Assembly: GCF_900177325.1 (NCBI RefSeq)
Contig: NZ_FXBL01000004.1
Span: 5,089,501 to 5,153,500, forward strand
DNA length: 64,000 nucleotides
Origin: Mesorhizobium australicum
GTDB lineage: Bacteria; Pseudomonadota; Alphaproteobacteria; Rhizobiales; Rhizobiaceae
Reading direction: 5' to 3'
The notes under the pieces are model-generated. The model did no database searches. It saw only the letters and a program-made list of their open reading frames with translations, and was not told the origin of the DNA. Shown one piece after another: positions 1-8,503 of this stretch. Each line of letters starts with the position of its first letter. Positions within the stretch are counted from its first letter, which is position 1. The position numbers and the translations under genes are program-made.

Positions 1-1116
1 GATCAGCACGGCGACCGCGCTGCCGAGAAGGCCGCCGCCCATCTGCATGAAGCCTGAAAGCGATGAGGCCGCGCCTGCCATGTGCGGAAAGGGCGCAAGC
101 GCCGCCGTGGTCAGGGCCGGCGTCACGAAGGCGATACCCACCGCATAAGACGCGATCGGCAGCATCACCGTATAGAAGCTCGGACCGAACAGCAGCGGCA
201 GCGCGCAGATGGCGATGCTGCCGAGGACCACGAAGCCCAGGCCGATCGGGACGAGCGCATGCGAGCCGAGCTTCGGCATGATGAACCGCACGGCGAGCGA
301 TCCGAAGAAATAGGACCCCGACTGCATCAGCATCGACAGGCCGAACTGCGTCGCCGTCAGCCCGACGCGCTCGATCAGGACAAAGGGAAGCATGGTCGCG
401 AGGGTGTAGAGCGCGCCCACCGTGCCGCCGAGCATGAGGCTCGGATACATGAAGGAACGGCTGGCGAGCAGCGACTTGTAGGACCGCAGGATCGCCATCG
501 GGCGGATGCGGCTGAGGTCACGCGTCACTGTCTCCTGCAGGGAGAATGTCGCGATCAGGATGATCACCGCGCCGAAAGCCACCATCAGGACGAAGATCGC
601 GTGCCAGCCGAACAATTCCATCGTCACGCCGCCGATGACGGGGGAGAAGGCCGGCCCGATCGCCAGGATGATGCCGATCAGGTTCATGATCCTGGCGGAC
701 GATTCGTTGGTGAAGAGATCGCGCACGATGGCGCGCGAGATCGCGATTCCGGCGGCAGCCCCCACGCCCTGAAGGAAACGCGCGGCGATCAGCACGTGGA
801 CGTTGGGGGAGAACAGCGCCAGCGTGCTCGCGACGAGATAAATCCCCATGAACGCCACGGTGACGGGCCGCCGGCCAAATCCGTCCGACAGCGGCCCGCA
901 GAAGAGCTGCGCGATGGCAAAGCCGGCGAAATACATCGAAAGCGTCAGCTTGACCGCCGCCTCCGTCGTGCCGAAGGCGCGCACGATCTCGGGCATTGCC
1001 GGCGTGTAGAGCGCCATCGAGACCGGTCCGAGCGCGACCAGCATCGCGCCGATGATCGCGACGCGCCGCTCCGACATCAAGGGCGGCATCGCCACCGGAG
1101 CCTGCATCATGTTCAT
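1..1116 (-). CDS. Bcr/CflA-type multidrug MFS efflux transporter (3' end outside window)
   Basis: Inner-membrane drug:proton antiporter by family. The reverse frame is open from an ATG at 1116 to the window edge (372 codons, no stop). It reads MNMMQAPVAMPPLMSERR, then successive hydrophobic helices. The motif GPLSDGFGRRP after the second helix is the MFS loop 2-3 signature, and a later helix has FLQGVGAAAG, typical of the 12-TM drug-resistance group. The start overlaps the stop of the upstream MarR gene as ATGA, so the two are probably translationally coupled and the regulator controls the pump. The exported substrate cannot be told. Confidence 0.88.
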   Translation of the reverse strand, partial: MNMMQAPVAMPPLMSERRVAIIGAMLVALGPVSMALYTPAMPEIVRAFGTTEAAVKLTLSMYFAGFAIAQLFCGPLSDGFGRRPVTVAFMGIYLVASTLALFSPNVHVLIAARFLQGVGAAAGIAISRAIVRDLFTNESSARIMNLIGIILAIGPAFSPVIGGVTMELFGWHAIFVLMVAFGAVIILIATFSLQETVTRDLSRIRPMAILRSYKSLLASRSFMYPSLMLGGTVGALYTLATMLPFVLIERVGLTATQFGLSMLMQSGSYFFGSLAVRFIMPKLGSHALVPIGLGFVVLGSIAICALPLLFGPSFYTVMLPIASYAVGIAFVTPALTTAALAPFPHMAGAASSLSGFMQMGGGLLGSAVAVLI

Positions 1117-1589
1117 GCGGCGTCGCTTTCCCGCTTGTTCGCCTCGAGGCGAAGCTGGTTGAGGCTGTCGCGGGCATGCCGCAGCGCCGAATTGAGCTGC
1201 TCCCATTCCGACGGGCTGATCCTCGTGGCGACATCGACCCGCACGCTGGCGCCGATGATCTGGATCTTCTCCAGCACCACATGCGCCTCGTCCGTCAGGT
1301 GAATGAGCTTTGCGCGCCTGTCGGTCGGATCGGGCTGACGCTGGACGAGGCCACGGGCTTCGAGCCGATCGAGATAGGTGCTCAGCGTCATCGCCTCGAC
1401 ACCCATCCGCTCGGCAAGTACCGTCTGGCGCACGACGCCGGCGCGAAACGCGTTGGAGAGCGCACGCGCCTCGCCCGGCGTCACGCCGATGCCTGCCTCG
1501 CCGATGCGCCGGTCGAACTCCGCACGCATAAGCCGCGACACGTCGGCGATCAGGAAGCCGAATGAATCCGGGTCTTGGAGAAGAGCCAT
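1113..1589 (-). CDS. MarR-family transcriptional regulator
   Basis: A 158-residue winged-helix regulator. The reader region covers about residues 35-105, with TLSTYLDRLEARGLVQRQPDPTDRRAK containing the recognition helix and the DxRxK wing typical of MarR proteins. It is the first gene of a two-gene unit with the efflux transporter (ATGA overlap) and is divergent from the M3 peptidase gene. MarR proteins usually repress their own operon and release DNA on binding a phenolic or drug ligand. An AT-rich imperfect inverted repeat lies just upstream of its start. The ligand is unknown. Confidence 0.9.
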   Translation of the reverse strand: MALLQDPDSFGFLIADVSRLMRAEFDRRIGEAGIGVTPGEARALSNAFRAGVVRQTVLAERMGVEAMTLSTYLDRLEARGLVQRQPDPTDRRAKLIHLTDEAHVVLEKIQIIGASVRVDVATRISPSEWEQLNSALRHARDSLNQLRLEANKRESDAA

Positions 1590-1600
1590 CTGGGTCGGAA

Positions 1601-1617
1601 TTAGTAAGCCATACTGA
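1601..1617. promoter_or_regulatory. possible MarR operator
   Basis: TTAGTA-N5-TACTGA forms an imperfect inverted repeat with one mismatch. It sits about 12 bases upstream of the marR ATG, in the gap between divergent marR and the M3 peptidase gene, in an AT-rich pocket. The position suits autorepression; assignment is inference. Confidence 0.35.
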
Positions 1618-1721
1618 TAATAAGCGGGCCATAGTGCGTCTGCCGTTCCGCGTCAAGCGGTTGTCCCGCGCCGCCGCAGCGATTACATGCCTCGCAGCAT
1701 GTCCCTCCCGGAGCATCTTCC

Positions 1722-3773
1722 ATGACCGCCCACCCGCTCGATCTCGCTTCGCATCCCCTCACCCGCTGGACGGGCGAGATCAGCCTGCCGGAATTCGAGC
1801 GGATCGACGACGGTGATTACGCGCCCGCGTTCGAGGCTGCCCTGTCGGCCCATGGCGCTGAGATAGACGCGATCGCCGGCAATGCCGAGGAGCCGACGAT
1901 CGAGAACACGCTCGCAGCACTTGAGCTCGCGGGCGATCCGTTGAGCCGCGTCTCCGCCCTGTTCTGGGCCCGCGCGGGCGCGCACACCAACGAGACCATC
2001 CAGGCGCTGGAGCGTGAGATCGCGCCGAAGATGTCGCGGCATTTCTCGGCGATCTACATGAACGACCGGCTCTTCGCCCGCATCGATTCGCTCTATTCGC
2101 GGCGCGCCGAACTCGGCCTCGACGCCGAGACGCTGCGCGTGCTCGAAAAGACCTGGAAGCGCTTCGTGCGCGCCGGCGCGAAGCTGGGCGCCGAAGACAA
2201 GGCGCGCCTCGCCGCGATCGGCGAGGAACTTGCCTCGCTCGGCGCGGCATTCAGCCAGAACCTTCTCGCCGACGAGAAGGGCTGGGCCATGATCCTCCAG
2301 GCCGAGGACGTCGACGACCTACCGGAGTTCCTGCGTTCCTCGATGGCGGAAGCCGCCCGGGCGCGCGGCGAGGAAGGCCGTTTCGCCGTTACCCTGTCGC
2401 GCTCGATCTACGAGCCCTTCATGTCCTTCTCCGGCCGCCGCGACCTGCGCGAGAAAGCGTTCCGCGCCTTCGCCGGCCGGGGCGAGAACCCGGGCCCGAC
2501 CGACAACCGCGACATCGTCCGCCGCACGCTCGAACTGCGCGCCGAGAAGGCGAAGCTTCTCGGCTACGAGAATTTCGCCGCCCTCAAGCTGGACGACACG
2601 ATGGCCAAGACCCCGCCGGCGGTGATGGGCCTGCTCGAACCGGTCTGGGAGAAGGCGCTGGAGAAGGCCGCCGCCGACCAGGCCGAACTCGCCCGCATCG
2701 CCGCCGCCGAGGGCCGCAACCATGCGATCGCGCCGTGGGACTGGCGCTATTATGCCGAGAAGCTGCGGGCCGAGAAGTTCGCCTTCGACGAGGCCGAGCT
2801 GAAGCCCTACCTCCAGCTCGAACGCGTGATCGACGCCGCCTTCGACGTGGCCTCGCGGCTGTTCGGCGTTTCCTTCGTCGAGCGGCCGGACATCACCGCC
2901 TGGCATCCGGACGTGCGCGTGTTCGAGGTGCGCAGCCGTGAGGGCGACCGCATCGCCACGTTCCTCGCCGACTATTTCGCCCGTCCGACAAAGCGCTCCG
3001 GCGCGTGGATGAGCAGCCTCGAATCCGGCTACACGCTGGGCGCGGGCTCGCTGCCGATCGTCTACAACGTCATGAACTTCGCCAAGCCCGCTCCCGGCGA
3101 GCCGGCGCTTCTGTCGCTGGACGAGGCGCGGACGCTGTTCCACGAGTTCGGCCACGGACTTCACGGCATGCTGACGGACGTCCGCTGGCCGTCGATCTCT
3201 GGCACCTCGGTATCGCGCGACTTCGTCGAACTGCCGTCGCAGCTTTACGAGCACTGGCTGACGGTTCCGGCGGTTCTGGCGCGCCATGCGCTGCATTACA
3301 GGACCGGCAAGCCGATGCCGGAGGAGCTGATCGCCAAGATGGAGGCCGCGCGCAACTTCAACGCAGGCTTCAACACCGTCGAATTCACCTCCTCCGCTTT
3401 GGTCGACATGGCCTATCACGCCCGTGCCGACGCGCCGGCCGACCCGATGGCTTTCGAGGCCGAGACGCTGGCGCGGCTCAACATGCCGGATGCGATCGTG
3501 ATGCGGCACCGCACGCCGCACTTCCAGCACGTCTTCGCTGGCGACGGATACTCAGCCGGCTACTACTCCTACATGTGGTCGGAAGTGCTCGACGCCGATG
3601 CTTTCGCGGCGTTCGAAGAGACGAACGATCCATTCAACCCAGACCTCGCCGCGAGGCTGAAACGGCACATCTATGCCGCCGGCGGCTCGGCCGACCCGGA
3701 AGAACTCTACACCGCCTTCCGCGGCCGCATGCCCTCGCCGCAGGCGATGATGGAGAAGCGCGGGCTGGTGTAA
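1722..3773 (+). CDS. M3-family zinc oligopeptidase (peptidyl-dipeptidase Dcp/oligopeptidase A type)
   Basis: A 683-residue cytosolic metallopeptidase that degrades short peptides. The zinc motif HEFGH is at residues 474-478 in the context TLFHEFGHGLHGML, and the downstream Glu ligand helix follows in the SRDFVELPSQLYEHW stretch. The C-terminal block HVFAGDGYSAGYYSYMWSEVLDADAF is characteristic of M3A enzymes. Length matches the family (about 680). There is no signal peptide, so it is cytosolic rather than secreted. Whether it acts as a dipeptidyl carboxypeptidase or as oligopeptidase A cannot be settled from the sequence alone. Confidence 0.95.
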   Translation: MTAHPLDLASHPLTRWTGEISLPEFERIDDGDYAPAFEAALSAHGAEIDAIAGNAEEPTIENTLAALELAGDPLSRVSALFWARAGAHTNETIQALEREIAPKMSRHFSAIYMNDRLFARIDSLYSRRAELGLDAETLRVLEKTWKRFVRAGAKLGAEDKARLAAIGEELASLGAAFSQNLLADEKGWAMILQAEDVDDLPEFLRSSMAEAARARGEEGRFAVTLSRSIYEPFMSFSGRRDLREKAFRAFAGRGENPGPTDNRDIVRRTLELRAEKAKLLGYENFAALKLDDTMAKTPPAVMGLLEPVWEKALEKAAADQAELARIAAAEGRNHAIAPWDWRYYAEKLRAEKFAFDEAELKPYLQLERVIDAAFDVASRLFGVSFVERPDITAWHPDVRVFEVRSREGDRIATFLADYFARPTKRSGAWMSSLESGYTLGAGSLPIVYNVMNFAKPAPGEPALLSLDEARTLFHEFGHGLHGMLTDVRWPSISGTSVSRDFVELPSQLYEHWLTVPAVLARHALHYRTGKPMPEELIAKMEAARNFNAGFNTVEFTSSALVDMAYHARADAPADPMAFEAETLARLNMPDAIVMRHRTPHFQHVFAGDGYSAGYYSYMWSEVLDADAFAAFEETNDPFNPDLAARLKRHIYAAGGSADPEELYTAFRGRMPSPQAMMEKRGLV

Positions 3774-3780
3774 CGCCTGC

Positions 3781-4617
3781 TCAGTGCGACATCAGCACCG
3801 GCAGGCGCACGTCCTCCAGGATCGTGCGCGTGGCGCCGCCGAGGACGAATTCGCGCAGCCGCGAATGGCCGTAGGCGCCCATCGCGAGCAGCCCGGCGCC
3901 GTCCTGGATTGCGAAGTCCTGCAAGGTCGCTCCGATCGGCTGGTCCTCCAGCTCGACCGCCAGCGCGCGTGCCGGCACGCCACGCTTGATCAGATGCGCC
4001 GCGAGCCTGTCGCCAAGGTCGTCGGCGGGCAATGGCTTCTCGTTGAGGACGGAGACGATCGTCACCTGATCCATCCCGCCGAACAGCGAGAGCATGTCGT
4101 TGACCGCGCGCGCTGCAACGCGCGAGCCGTCCCACGCCACCACGGCCCGGCGAAGGCCGCGCACCACCAGGGCTTCGGGCACCAGGATCGTCGGCCGGCC
4201 TGATCCGAACACGATGGCCTCCGCGATCGCCCGGCCCTGTTCGCCGACCTTCGGCATGGGGACCACACTGAGATCGAAATAGCGTGCCTCTTCCGCGGCC
4301 GCGTCACCCGCAAGCTCCTGCGCCGAACGGCGGCGGCCGGCTTCGCTCTCGACGCCGTGTTGCGTAGCGAGCGTGGCAACAGCCTTGAGCAACGCCTCGC
4401 CGCCCATCCGGCTCTGCGCCTCAGCTCTTCGGATCATCTCGGGCACATCGAGCAGCAGGCGCGACAGCGCATTGGCGACGTCGGGAAAGTCTGCCTCCAG
4501 CGAAAGAGCGAAGAGGTCGAAGCCCGCCTTGGAGGCGAACTCCACGCTCGCAGCGAGCGCTTCGCCCGGAAGCGGCTCGGGATAGGTGACGAGTGGAAGG
4601 AGAGCTGTCTTTTTCAT
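3781..4617 (-). CDS. universal stress protein (tandem UspA-like)
   Basis: A 278-residue protein with two Usp-type folds. The C-terminal half carries the nucleotide-binding glycine pattern in GAYGHSRLREFVLGGATRTI (GxxGxnG-S/T type). The first half is more degenerate, with MKKTALLPLVTYPEP as beta strand 1. It is the last gene of the mod gene run, 53 bases downstream of modE on the same strand, so it may be co-transcribed with molybdate uptake. The role is general stress tolerance by family; no specific partner is visible. Confidence 0.88.
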   Translation of the reverse strand: MKKTALLPLVTYPEPLPGEALAASVEFASKAGFDLFALSLEADFPDVANALSRLLLDVPEMIRRAEAQSRMGGEALLKAVATLATQHGVESEAGRRRSAQELAGDAAAEEARYFDLSVVPMPKVGEQGRAIAEAIVFGSGRPTILVPEALVVRGLRRAVVAWDGSRVAARAVNDMLSLFGGMDQVTIVSVLNEKPLPADDLGDRLAAHLIKRGVPARALAVELEDQPIGATLQDFAIQDGAGLLAMGAYGHSRLREFVLGGATRTILEDVRLPVLMSH

Positions 4618-4670
4618 GGCTTCACCTTACGACATTGTAGGCGACCCGTATTGACCTCCGTCAAAGCGGC

Positions 4671-5012
4671 CTAGCCGGCGGCGATTTCCGCCTGCAGCGC
4701 GTTCATATGTTGCTCGGCCGCCGCGGTGGCCGCCTGCTCGATGGCGCGGAAGCGGCTGACGACCGCACGCCCGACGGCGGTGAGCTCCGCGCCGCCGCCG
4801 CGCCTGCCGCCGGTCTGCGCCGCCACGACCGGCTTGCCGAAGATGCCGTTCATCTCCTCGACCAGGTCCCAGGCATGCTTGTAGGACATGTTCATCTGCC
4901 GCGCGCCGGCCGAGATCGAGCCGAAGGCGGCTATCTGCTCCAGAAGCTCGATCTTGCCGGGGCCGATACGTCCGTCTGGATCGAGGTTGATGCGCAGGCT
5001 GAGCGACGGCAT
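4671..5012 (-). CDS. modE: ModE-type molybdate regulator, DNA-binding domain only
   Basis: A 113-residue LysR-type winged helix of the ModE N-terminal class: IELLEQIAAFGSISAGARQMNMSYKHAWDLVEEMN contains the helix-turn-helix. The GGxxGGGAxLT motif at about residues 65-80 is diagnostic of ModE/MopAB wings. The C-terminal molbindin (Mop) domains that bind molybdate in full-length ModE are absent, so molybdate sensing must occur otherwise, perhaps through other Mop proteins. It lies 75 bases downstream of modC, and a Mo-box-like palindrome lies 14 bases upstream of its start, suggesting autoregulation. Confidence 0.85.
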   Translation of the reverse strand: MPSLSLRINLDPDGRIGPGKIELLEQIAAFGSISAGARQMNMSYKHAWDLVEEMNGIFGKPVVAAQTGGRRGGGAELTAVGRAVVSRFRAIEQAATAAAEQHMNALQAEIAAG

Positions 5013-5025
5013 GGACGGCTCCGAT

Positions 5026-5049
5026 CGTTATTCCATCCAGTATATATCG
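5026..5049. promoter_or_regulatory. candidate ModE-binding site (Mo-box) upstream of modE
   Basis: CGTTATTCC, a 6-base spacer, then TATATATCG (reverse half CGATATATA). The half-site geometry 9-6-9 is the same as in the box upstream of modA, and both halves resemble the CGTTATAT-type half sites of known Mo-boxes. It lies between modC and modE, so it could drive or repress separate modE expression. Confidence 0.55.
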
Positions 5050-5087
5050 ATGGCCGGCAGCTGCAACGCGCGGGGCCCGCGGCGCCG

Positions 5088-6179
5088 TCAACGGCGGGCG
5101 GTCGCGGCGCCGTCCAGCGAGACGGATTTGACGATGGCGAAGACGGGCTTGCCGGGCTCGAGCCCGAGCTGCTGCACCGACCTACCCGTCACGCGCGCCG
5201 AGAGGCGGTCCGATCCGGACAGGATCGTCACGAGCGCCTCGCTGTCGCCGACGCTGTCGACCCCGGCGATCGTGCCTTCCAGGACGTTGAGGGCGCTGAC
5301 GCCGGCCGGCTTCTCGGTCGCGATCATGACGTCCCTTGCCCTGACCCGCACCGTCAGACGCGTCCCCTCCTCCGCCGCGACCCGCGGCAGGCGCCATTCG
5401 CCACCCGAGGAGCGCATCAGCGACAGGCCAAAGCCGTCGTCGCGCCTCACCACTTCGAGCCGCACCAGCGCGCCCGCCTCGCCGCGCTCGGAATCCGGCA
5501 GGAGGTCGAAGCGCGGCAGGATATCGTTGACCGGCCCTGCCGCCGTCACCCTGCCATCGGACAGCAGCACCACATCGCTGGCGAGCCGCGCGATCTCGGC
5601 GACGGAATGGCTGACATAGACGATGGGGATCTGCGTCTCGTCGCGCAGTCGCTCGACATAGGGCAATATCTCGGCCTTGCGCGCATCGTCCAGCGCGGCC
5701 AGCGGCTCGTCCATCAGCAAAAGCCGCGGGCTCGCGATCAGCGCCCGGCCGATCGCCACCCGCTGCCTTTCGCCGCCTGAAAGGCCGGAGGGACGCCGCT
5801 CCACCAGATGGCCGATGCCGAGCAGCTCGACCACCTTCGAGACATCGGCATACCGCTCCGCCGCCGGCGTGAAGAAGCGCCCGTAGCGCAGGTTCTGCGA
5901 CACGGTGAGGTGCGGAAACAGCCGCGCGTCCTGGAAGACATAGCCGATCCGTCGGCGGTGCGGCGGCAGGAAAATGCGCCGCTCGGCGTCGAAGAGCACA
6001 CGTCCGTCCACCGCGACCTTGCCGCCCTCCGGTAGCGTCAGCCCGGCAATGGCGTTGACGATCGAGGTCTTGCCGGAACCGGACGGACCGAACAGGGCGG
6101 TCAGCCGTCCGGCGCTCGCGAAGGCGACATCAAGCGCGAACGCGCCGAGCCTTTGCCGGATCTCGACCTCGACCGCCAT
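5088..6179 (-). CDS. modC: molybdate ABC transporter ATPase ModC
   Basis: A 363-residue ATPase that powers molybdate import. Walker A GPSGSGKTS is at residues 31-39, signature LSGGERQ at 133-139 and Walker B LLLMDEP at 153-159, followed by the H-loop in YVSHS. The C-terminal third (about 290-355) is a Mop-like domain (LNVLEGTIAGVD...SVSLDGA) that binds oxyanion, typical of ModC. Its ATG overlaps the end of modB at base 6179, so the two are co-translated. Confidence 0.96.
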   Translation of the reverse strand: MAVEVEIRQRLGAFALDVAFASAGRLTALFGPSGSGKTSIVNAIAGLTLPEGGKVAVDGRVLFDAERRIFLPPHRRRIGYVFQDARLFPHLTVSQNLRYGRFFTPAAERYADVSKVVELLGIGHLVERRPSGLSGGERQRVAIGRALIASPRLLLMDEPLAALDDARKAEILPYVERLRDETQIPIVYVSHSVAEIARLASDVVLLSDGRVTAAGPVNDILPRFDLLPDSERGEAGALVRLEVVRRDDGFGLSLMRSSGGEWRLPRVAAEEGTRLTVRVRARDVMIATEKPAGVSALNVLEGTIAGVDSVGDSEALVTILSGSDRLSARVTGRSVQQLGLEPGKPVFAIVKSVSLDGAATARR

Positions 6180-6877
6180 CAGGCGCCGATCCGCCGGCTG
6201 ATCCGCCGCGCCAGGATCTCCGAGGCGACGAGGGCGACCATCGCGATGGCGATCGAGACCAGCGTCAGGCGCATCGCGCCGAGCTCCCCGCCCGGCACCT
6301 GCGTGAAGGTGTAGATCGCCGACGGCAGCGTCTGCGTCTCGCCGGGAATGTTGGAGACGAAGGTGATCGTCGCGCCGAACTCGCCCATCGCCTTGGCGAA
6401 GGCGAGGATGGCGCCGGCCACGATGCCCGGCAGGATCAGCGGCAGGGTCACGGTCATGAAGACCATCACCGGGTTCGCCCCCAGCGTTCCCGCCGCGGCC
6501 TCCAGCTTGCGGTCAACGGCCTCGATCGAGAGACGGATCGCGCGCACCATCAACGGAAACGCCATCACCCCGCAGGCGAGCGCGGCGCCGGTCCACCGGA
6601 ACGAGAACACCAGCCCGCAGCAGGATTCGAGCAGCGAGCCGACCGGCCCCCTGCGCCCGAAGCTGAGCAGCAGCAGATAGCCGGTGACCACCGGCGGCAG
6701 GATCAGCGGCAGATGAACCAGACCGTTGAGCACCGATTTGCCGATGAACTCGCGCCGGGCGAGGATGTGGGCGACGACGATGCCGATCGGCAGGCTGACC
6801 AGCGTCGCCCAGATCGAGACCTTGAGGGAGAGGCTGACGGCGACCCATTCCTCCGGACTGAGCGCCAGCCACTCCAT
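6179..6877 (-). CDS. modB: molybdate ABC transporter permease ModB
   Basis: A 232-residue inner-membrane permease with about five helices. The binding-protein-dependent transport motif EAAAGTLGANPVMVFMTVTLPLILPGI (EAA loop) contacts ModC. The sequence FGATITFVSNIPGETQTLPSAIYTF is characteristic of ModB/CysT-type permeases for oxyanions. It follows modA after 17 bases and overlaps modC. Confidence 0.96.
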   Translation of the reverse strand: MEWLALSPEEWVAVSLSLKVSIWATLVSLPIGIVVAHILARREFIGKSVLNGLVHLPLILPPVVTGYLLLLSFGRRGPVGSLLESCCGLVFSFRWTGAALACGVMAFPLMVRAIRLSIEAVDRKLEAAAGTLGANPVMVFMTVTLPLILPGIVAGAILAFAKAMGEFGATITFVSNIPGETQTLPSAIYTFTQVPGGELGAMRLTLVSIAIAMVALVASEILARRISRRIGA

Positions 6878-6894
6878 CGTTCAACCGGTCCCCG

Positions 6895-7683
6895 TCAGTT
6901 CGATGCGACGGGGCTCAATACCGTGAAACCCTGCTCCTCGAAAAGCGTCTTCGCCTTGGCGGACTGCATGCACTTCAGGAACGCGGCCGCGTCGGCGTCA
7001 TTGGACTCGGCGGTGATGGCCGCCGGATAGACGATCGGCGCATGCGATCCCTCGGGGAAGGCGCCGACGATCTTCACCTTCCTGTCGGCGGCGGCGTCGG
7101 TCTTGTAGACTATTCCGAGCGGCGCCTCGCCGGTCGAGACCAGCGCGAGTGCGGCGCGCACGTTCTCAGCCTGCGCGACCTTGCCCTCGACCGAGCCCCA
7201 GACGCCGAGCTTCTCCAGCGCCGCCTTGCCGTATTTGCCGGCTGGCACCGAGTCCACGTTCGCCATGGCGAGCTTTCCGTCGCCGAGGAGGCCGGCGAGG
7301 TCGAAATTCTCCTTGATATCGGTCGCGGCCGTGGAATCCGCCGGGGCGACGAGGACGATGCTGTTACCGAGCAGCTTCACCTCGGTGTCCTTCTTCGTCA
7401 GGTTCTTCTCCGACAGATAAGCCATCCAGTCGAGATCGGCAGACACGAAGATATCGGCCGGCGCTCCGCCCTCGATCTGCTTGGCCAATGCCGAACTGGC
7501 GGCGTAGGAGATCGTCGCCTCGCCGACATCCGCCTCGCAGGCCGTGTTGACCGCGTCCAGCGCGTTCTTGAGGCTCGCGGCGGCGAACACCGTCACCTTG
7601 TCCTGCGCGAACGAAGCCGTCGATGCGAGGACCGAAGCCGCAAGGGCGGCAGCGCCCGCAAGGAAAGAGAGACGCGATACCAT
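6895..7683 (-). CDS. modA: molybdate-binding periplasmic protein ModA
   Basis: A 262-residue solute-binding protein. The start at 7683 (MVSRLSFLAG) is chosen over the longer frame because it begins a clean signal peptide ending near ASFAQ and is preceded by GGGAAA. The mature part has KVTVFAAASLKNALD and ASSALAKQIEGGAPADIF, the oxyanion-contacting blocks of ModA. It is the first gene of modABC(E). A Mo-box-like palindrome starts 27 bases upstream of the start codon. Confidence 0.95.
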   Translation of the reverse strand: MVSRLSFLAGAAALAASVLASTASFAQDKVTVFAAASLKNALDAVNTACEADVGEATISYAASSALAKQIEGGAPADIFVSADLDWMAYLSEKNLTKKDTEVKLLGNSIVLVAPADSTAATDIKENFDLAGLLGDGKLAMANVDSVPAGKYGKAALEKLGVWGSVEGKVAQAENVRAALALVSTGEAPLGIVYKTDAAADRKVKIVGAFPEGSHAPIVYPAAITAESNDADAAAFLKCMQSAKAKTLFEEQGFTVLSPVASN

Positions 7684-7709
7684 TGGATGTTTCCCGTGAT
7701 CTGCCTGAG

Positions 7710-7733
7710 CGATATATTCAGTCAAACATAACA
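7710..7733. promoter_or_regulatory. candidate ModE-binding site (Mo-box) upstream of modA
   Basis: CGATATATT, spacer CAGTCA, then AACATAACA (reverse half TGTTATGTT). The two 9-base halves match at 6 positions, and the geometry is identical to the box upstream of modE. The location just 5' of modA fits molybdate-responsive repression of the transporter. Assignment rests on resemblance to Mo-box half sites. Confidence 0.6.
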
Positions 7734-7779
7734 CTCGGCGCGTGTCCATCACCCAGGGGAGGGATTTTGCGCGAGACCG

Positions 7780-7796
7780 AGGCGCCTGCGGCGCCT
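7780..7796 (-). terminator. hairpin after the YafY-type regulator gene
   Basis: AGGCGCC-TGC-GGCGCCT is a perfect 7-bp stem with a 3-base loop, starting 5 bases beyond the stop of the reverse-strand regulator gene. There is no clear U-tract, so it may be a weak terminator or an mRNA 3' end stabiliser. Confidence 0.4.
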
Positions 7797-7801
7797 GAAG
7801 C

Positions 7802-8503
7802 TCAGGCGACGCAGGCGTCGGATTCGCGGACTTCCATGCGGCGGTAGAAGTCAGCCAGCGTCTTGCCGCGCTCGTGGCGGAAGGTGCGGCCGGTCGGTGT
7901 CACGCCGGCAACGCGGTCGATACGGAAGGCGCGGAAATCGTCGCGAAGCTCGCACCAGGCGACGAGCGTCCACACCCTGCCCCAGAACCAGAGCCCAAGC
8001 GGCCGCACGTCGCGCTGGGTCGGGCGTCCCTGCTCGTCGCGATAGTCGAGCGAAAGCACCTGCCGCTCCTCGACCGCGCGCTCGGCGAGGTCGACCGCGG
8101 TCCGCACGGCGTTGCTCATCACATAGTCGGGCATGTGGATTTCGGTGCGGCGGATGCGGTCCTTTTCGCCGGCCGGCAGGACAGCGCCGATCTTGATCAG
8201 CGATTCCGCCGCAGCCCGCGCCATCGCCGCGCCGCCGAAGGCCTGCACCATCCGTGCGCCGGCCACGAGCGCGACGATCTCGTCGCGGGTGAACATCAGC
8301 GGCGGCAGGTCGTAGCCTTCGCGCATGATGTAGCCGACGCCGGCCTCGCCGTCGATCGGCACGCCGGTCGACTGCAGGTCGGCGATGTCGCGATAGATCG
8401 TCCGCTCCGACACTTCCAGCCGCTCGCCGAGCATCTGCGCCGTGACCAGGCGGCCACCGCGCAGGTGCTGGACGATCTGGAAAAGGCGGTCCGCGCGTCG
8501 CAT
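7802..8503 (-). CDS. YafY-family HTH/WYL-domain transcriptional regulator
   Basis: A 233-residue regulator. The N-terminal DeoR-like helix-turn-helix (MRRADRLFQIVQHLRGG...LEVSERTIYRDIADLQ) is followed by a WYL ligand-sensing domain around residues 125-215 (LSLDYRDEQG...PLGLWFWGRVWTLVAWCELRDDFRAFRIDR). The start at 8503 is chosen because it begins at the conserved MRRADRL and overlaps the upstream VOC stop as TGATG, indicating translational coupling. WYL proteins usually repress nearby genes in response to a small ligand. A strong palindrome in the VOC leader is its likely operator. Confidence 0.9.
   Translation of the reverse strand: MRRADRLFQIVQHLRGGRLVTAQMLGERLEVSERTIYRDIADLQSTGVPIDGEAGVGYIMREGYDLPPLMFTRDEIVALVAGARMVQAFGGAAMARAAAESLIKIGAVLPAGEKDRIRRTEIHMPDYVMSNAVRTAVDLAERAVEERQVLSLDYRDEQGRPTQRDVRPLGLWFWGRVWTLVAWCELRDDFRAFRIDRVAGVTPTGRTFRHERGKTLADFYRRMEVRESDACVA

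Noticed and set aside
82..1302. Long forward ORF opposite the MFS/MarR genes
   Set aside because: It is the antisense shadow of two coupled reverse genes with clear family motifs; its translation is highly basic and without domains.
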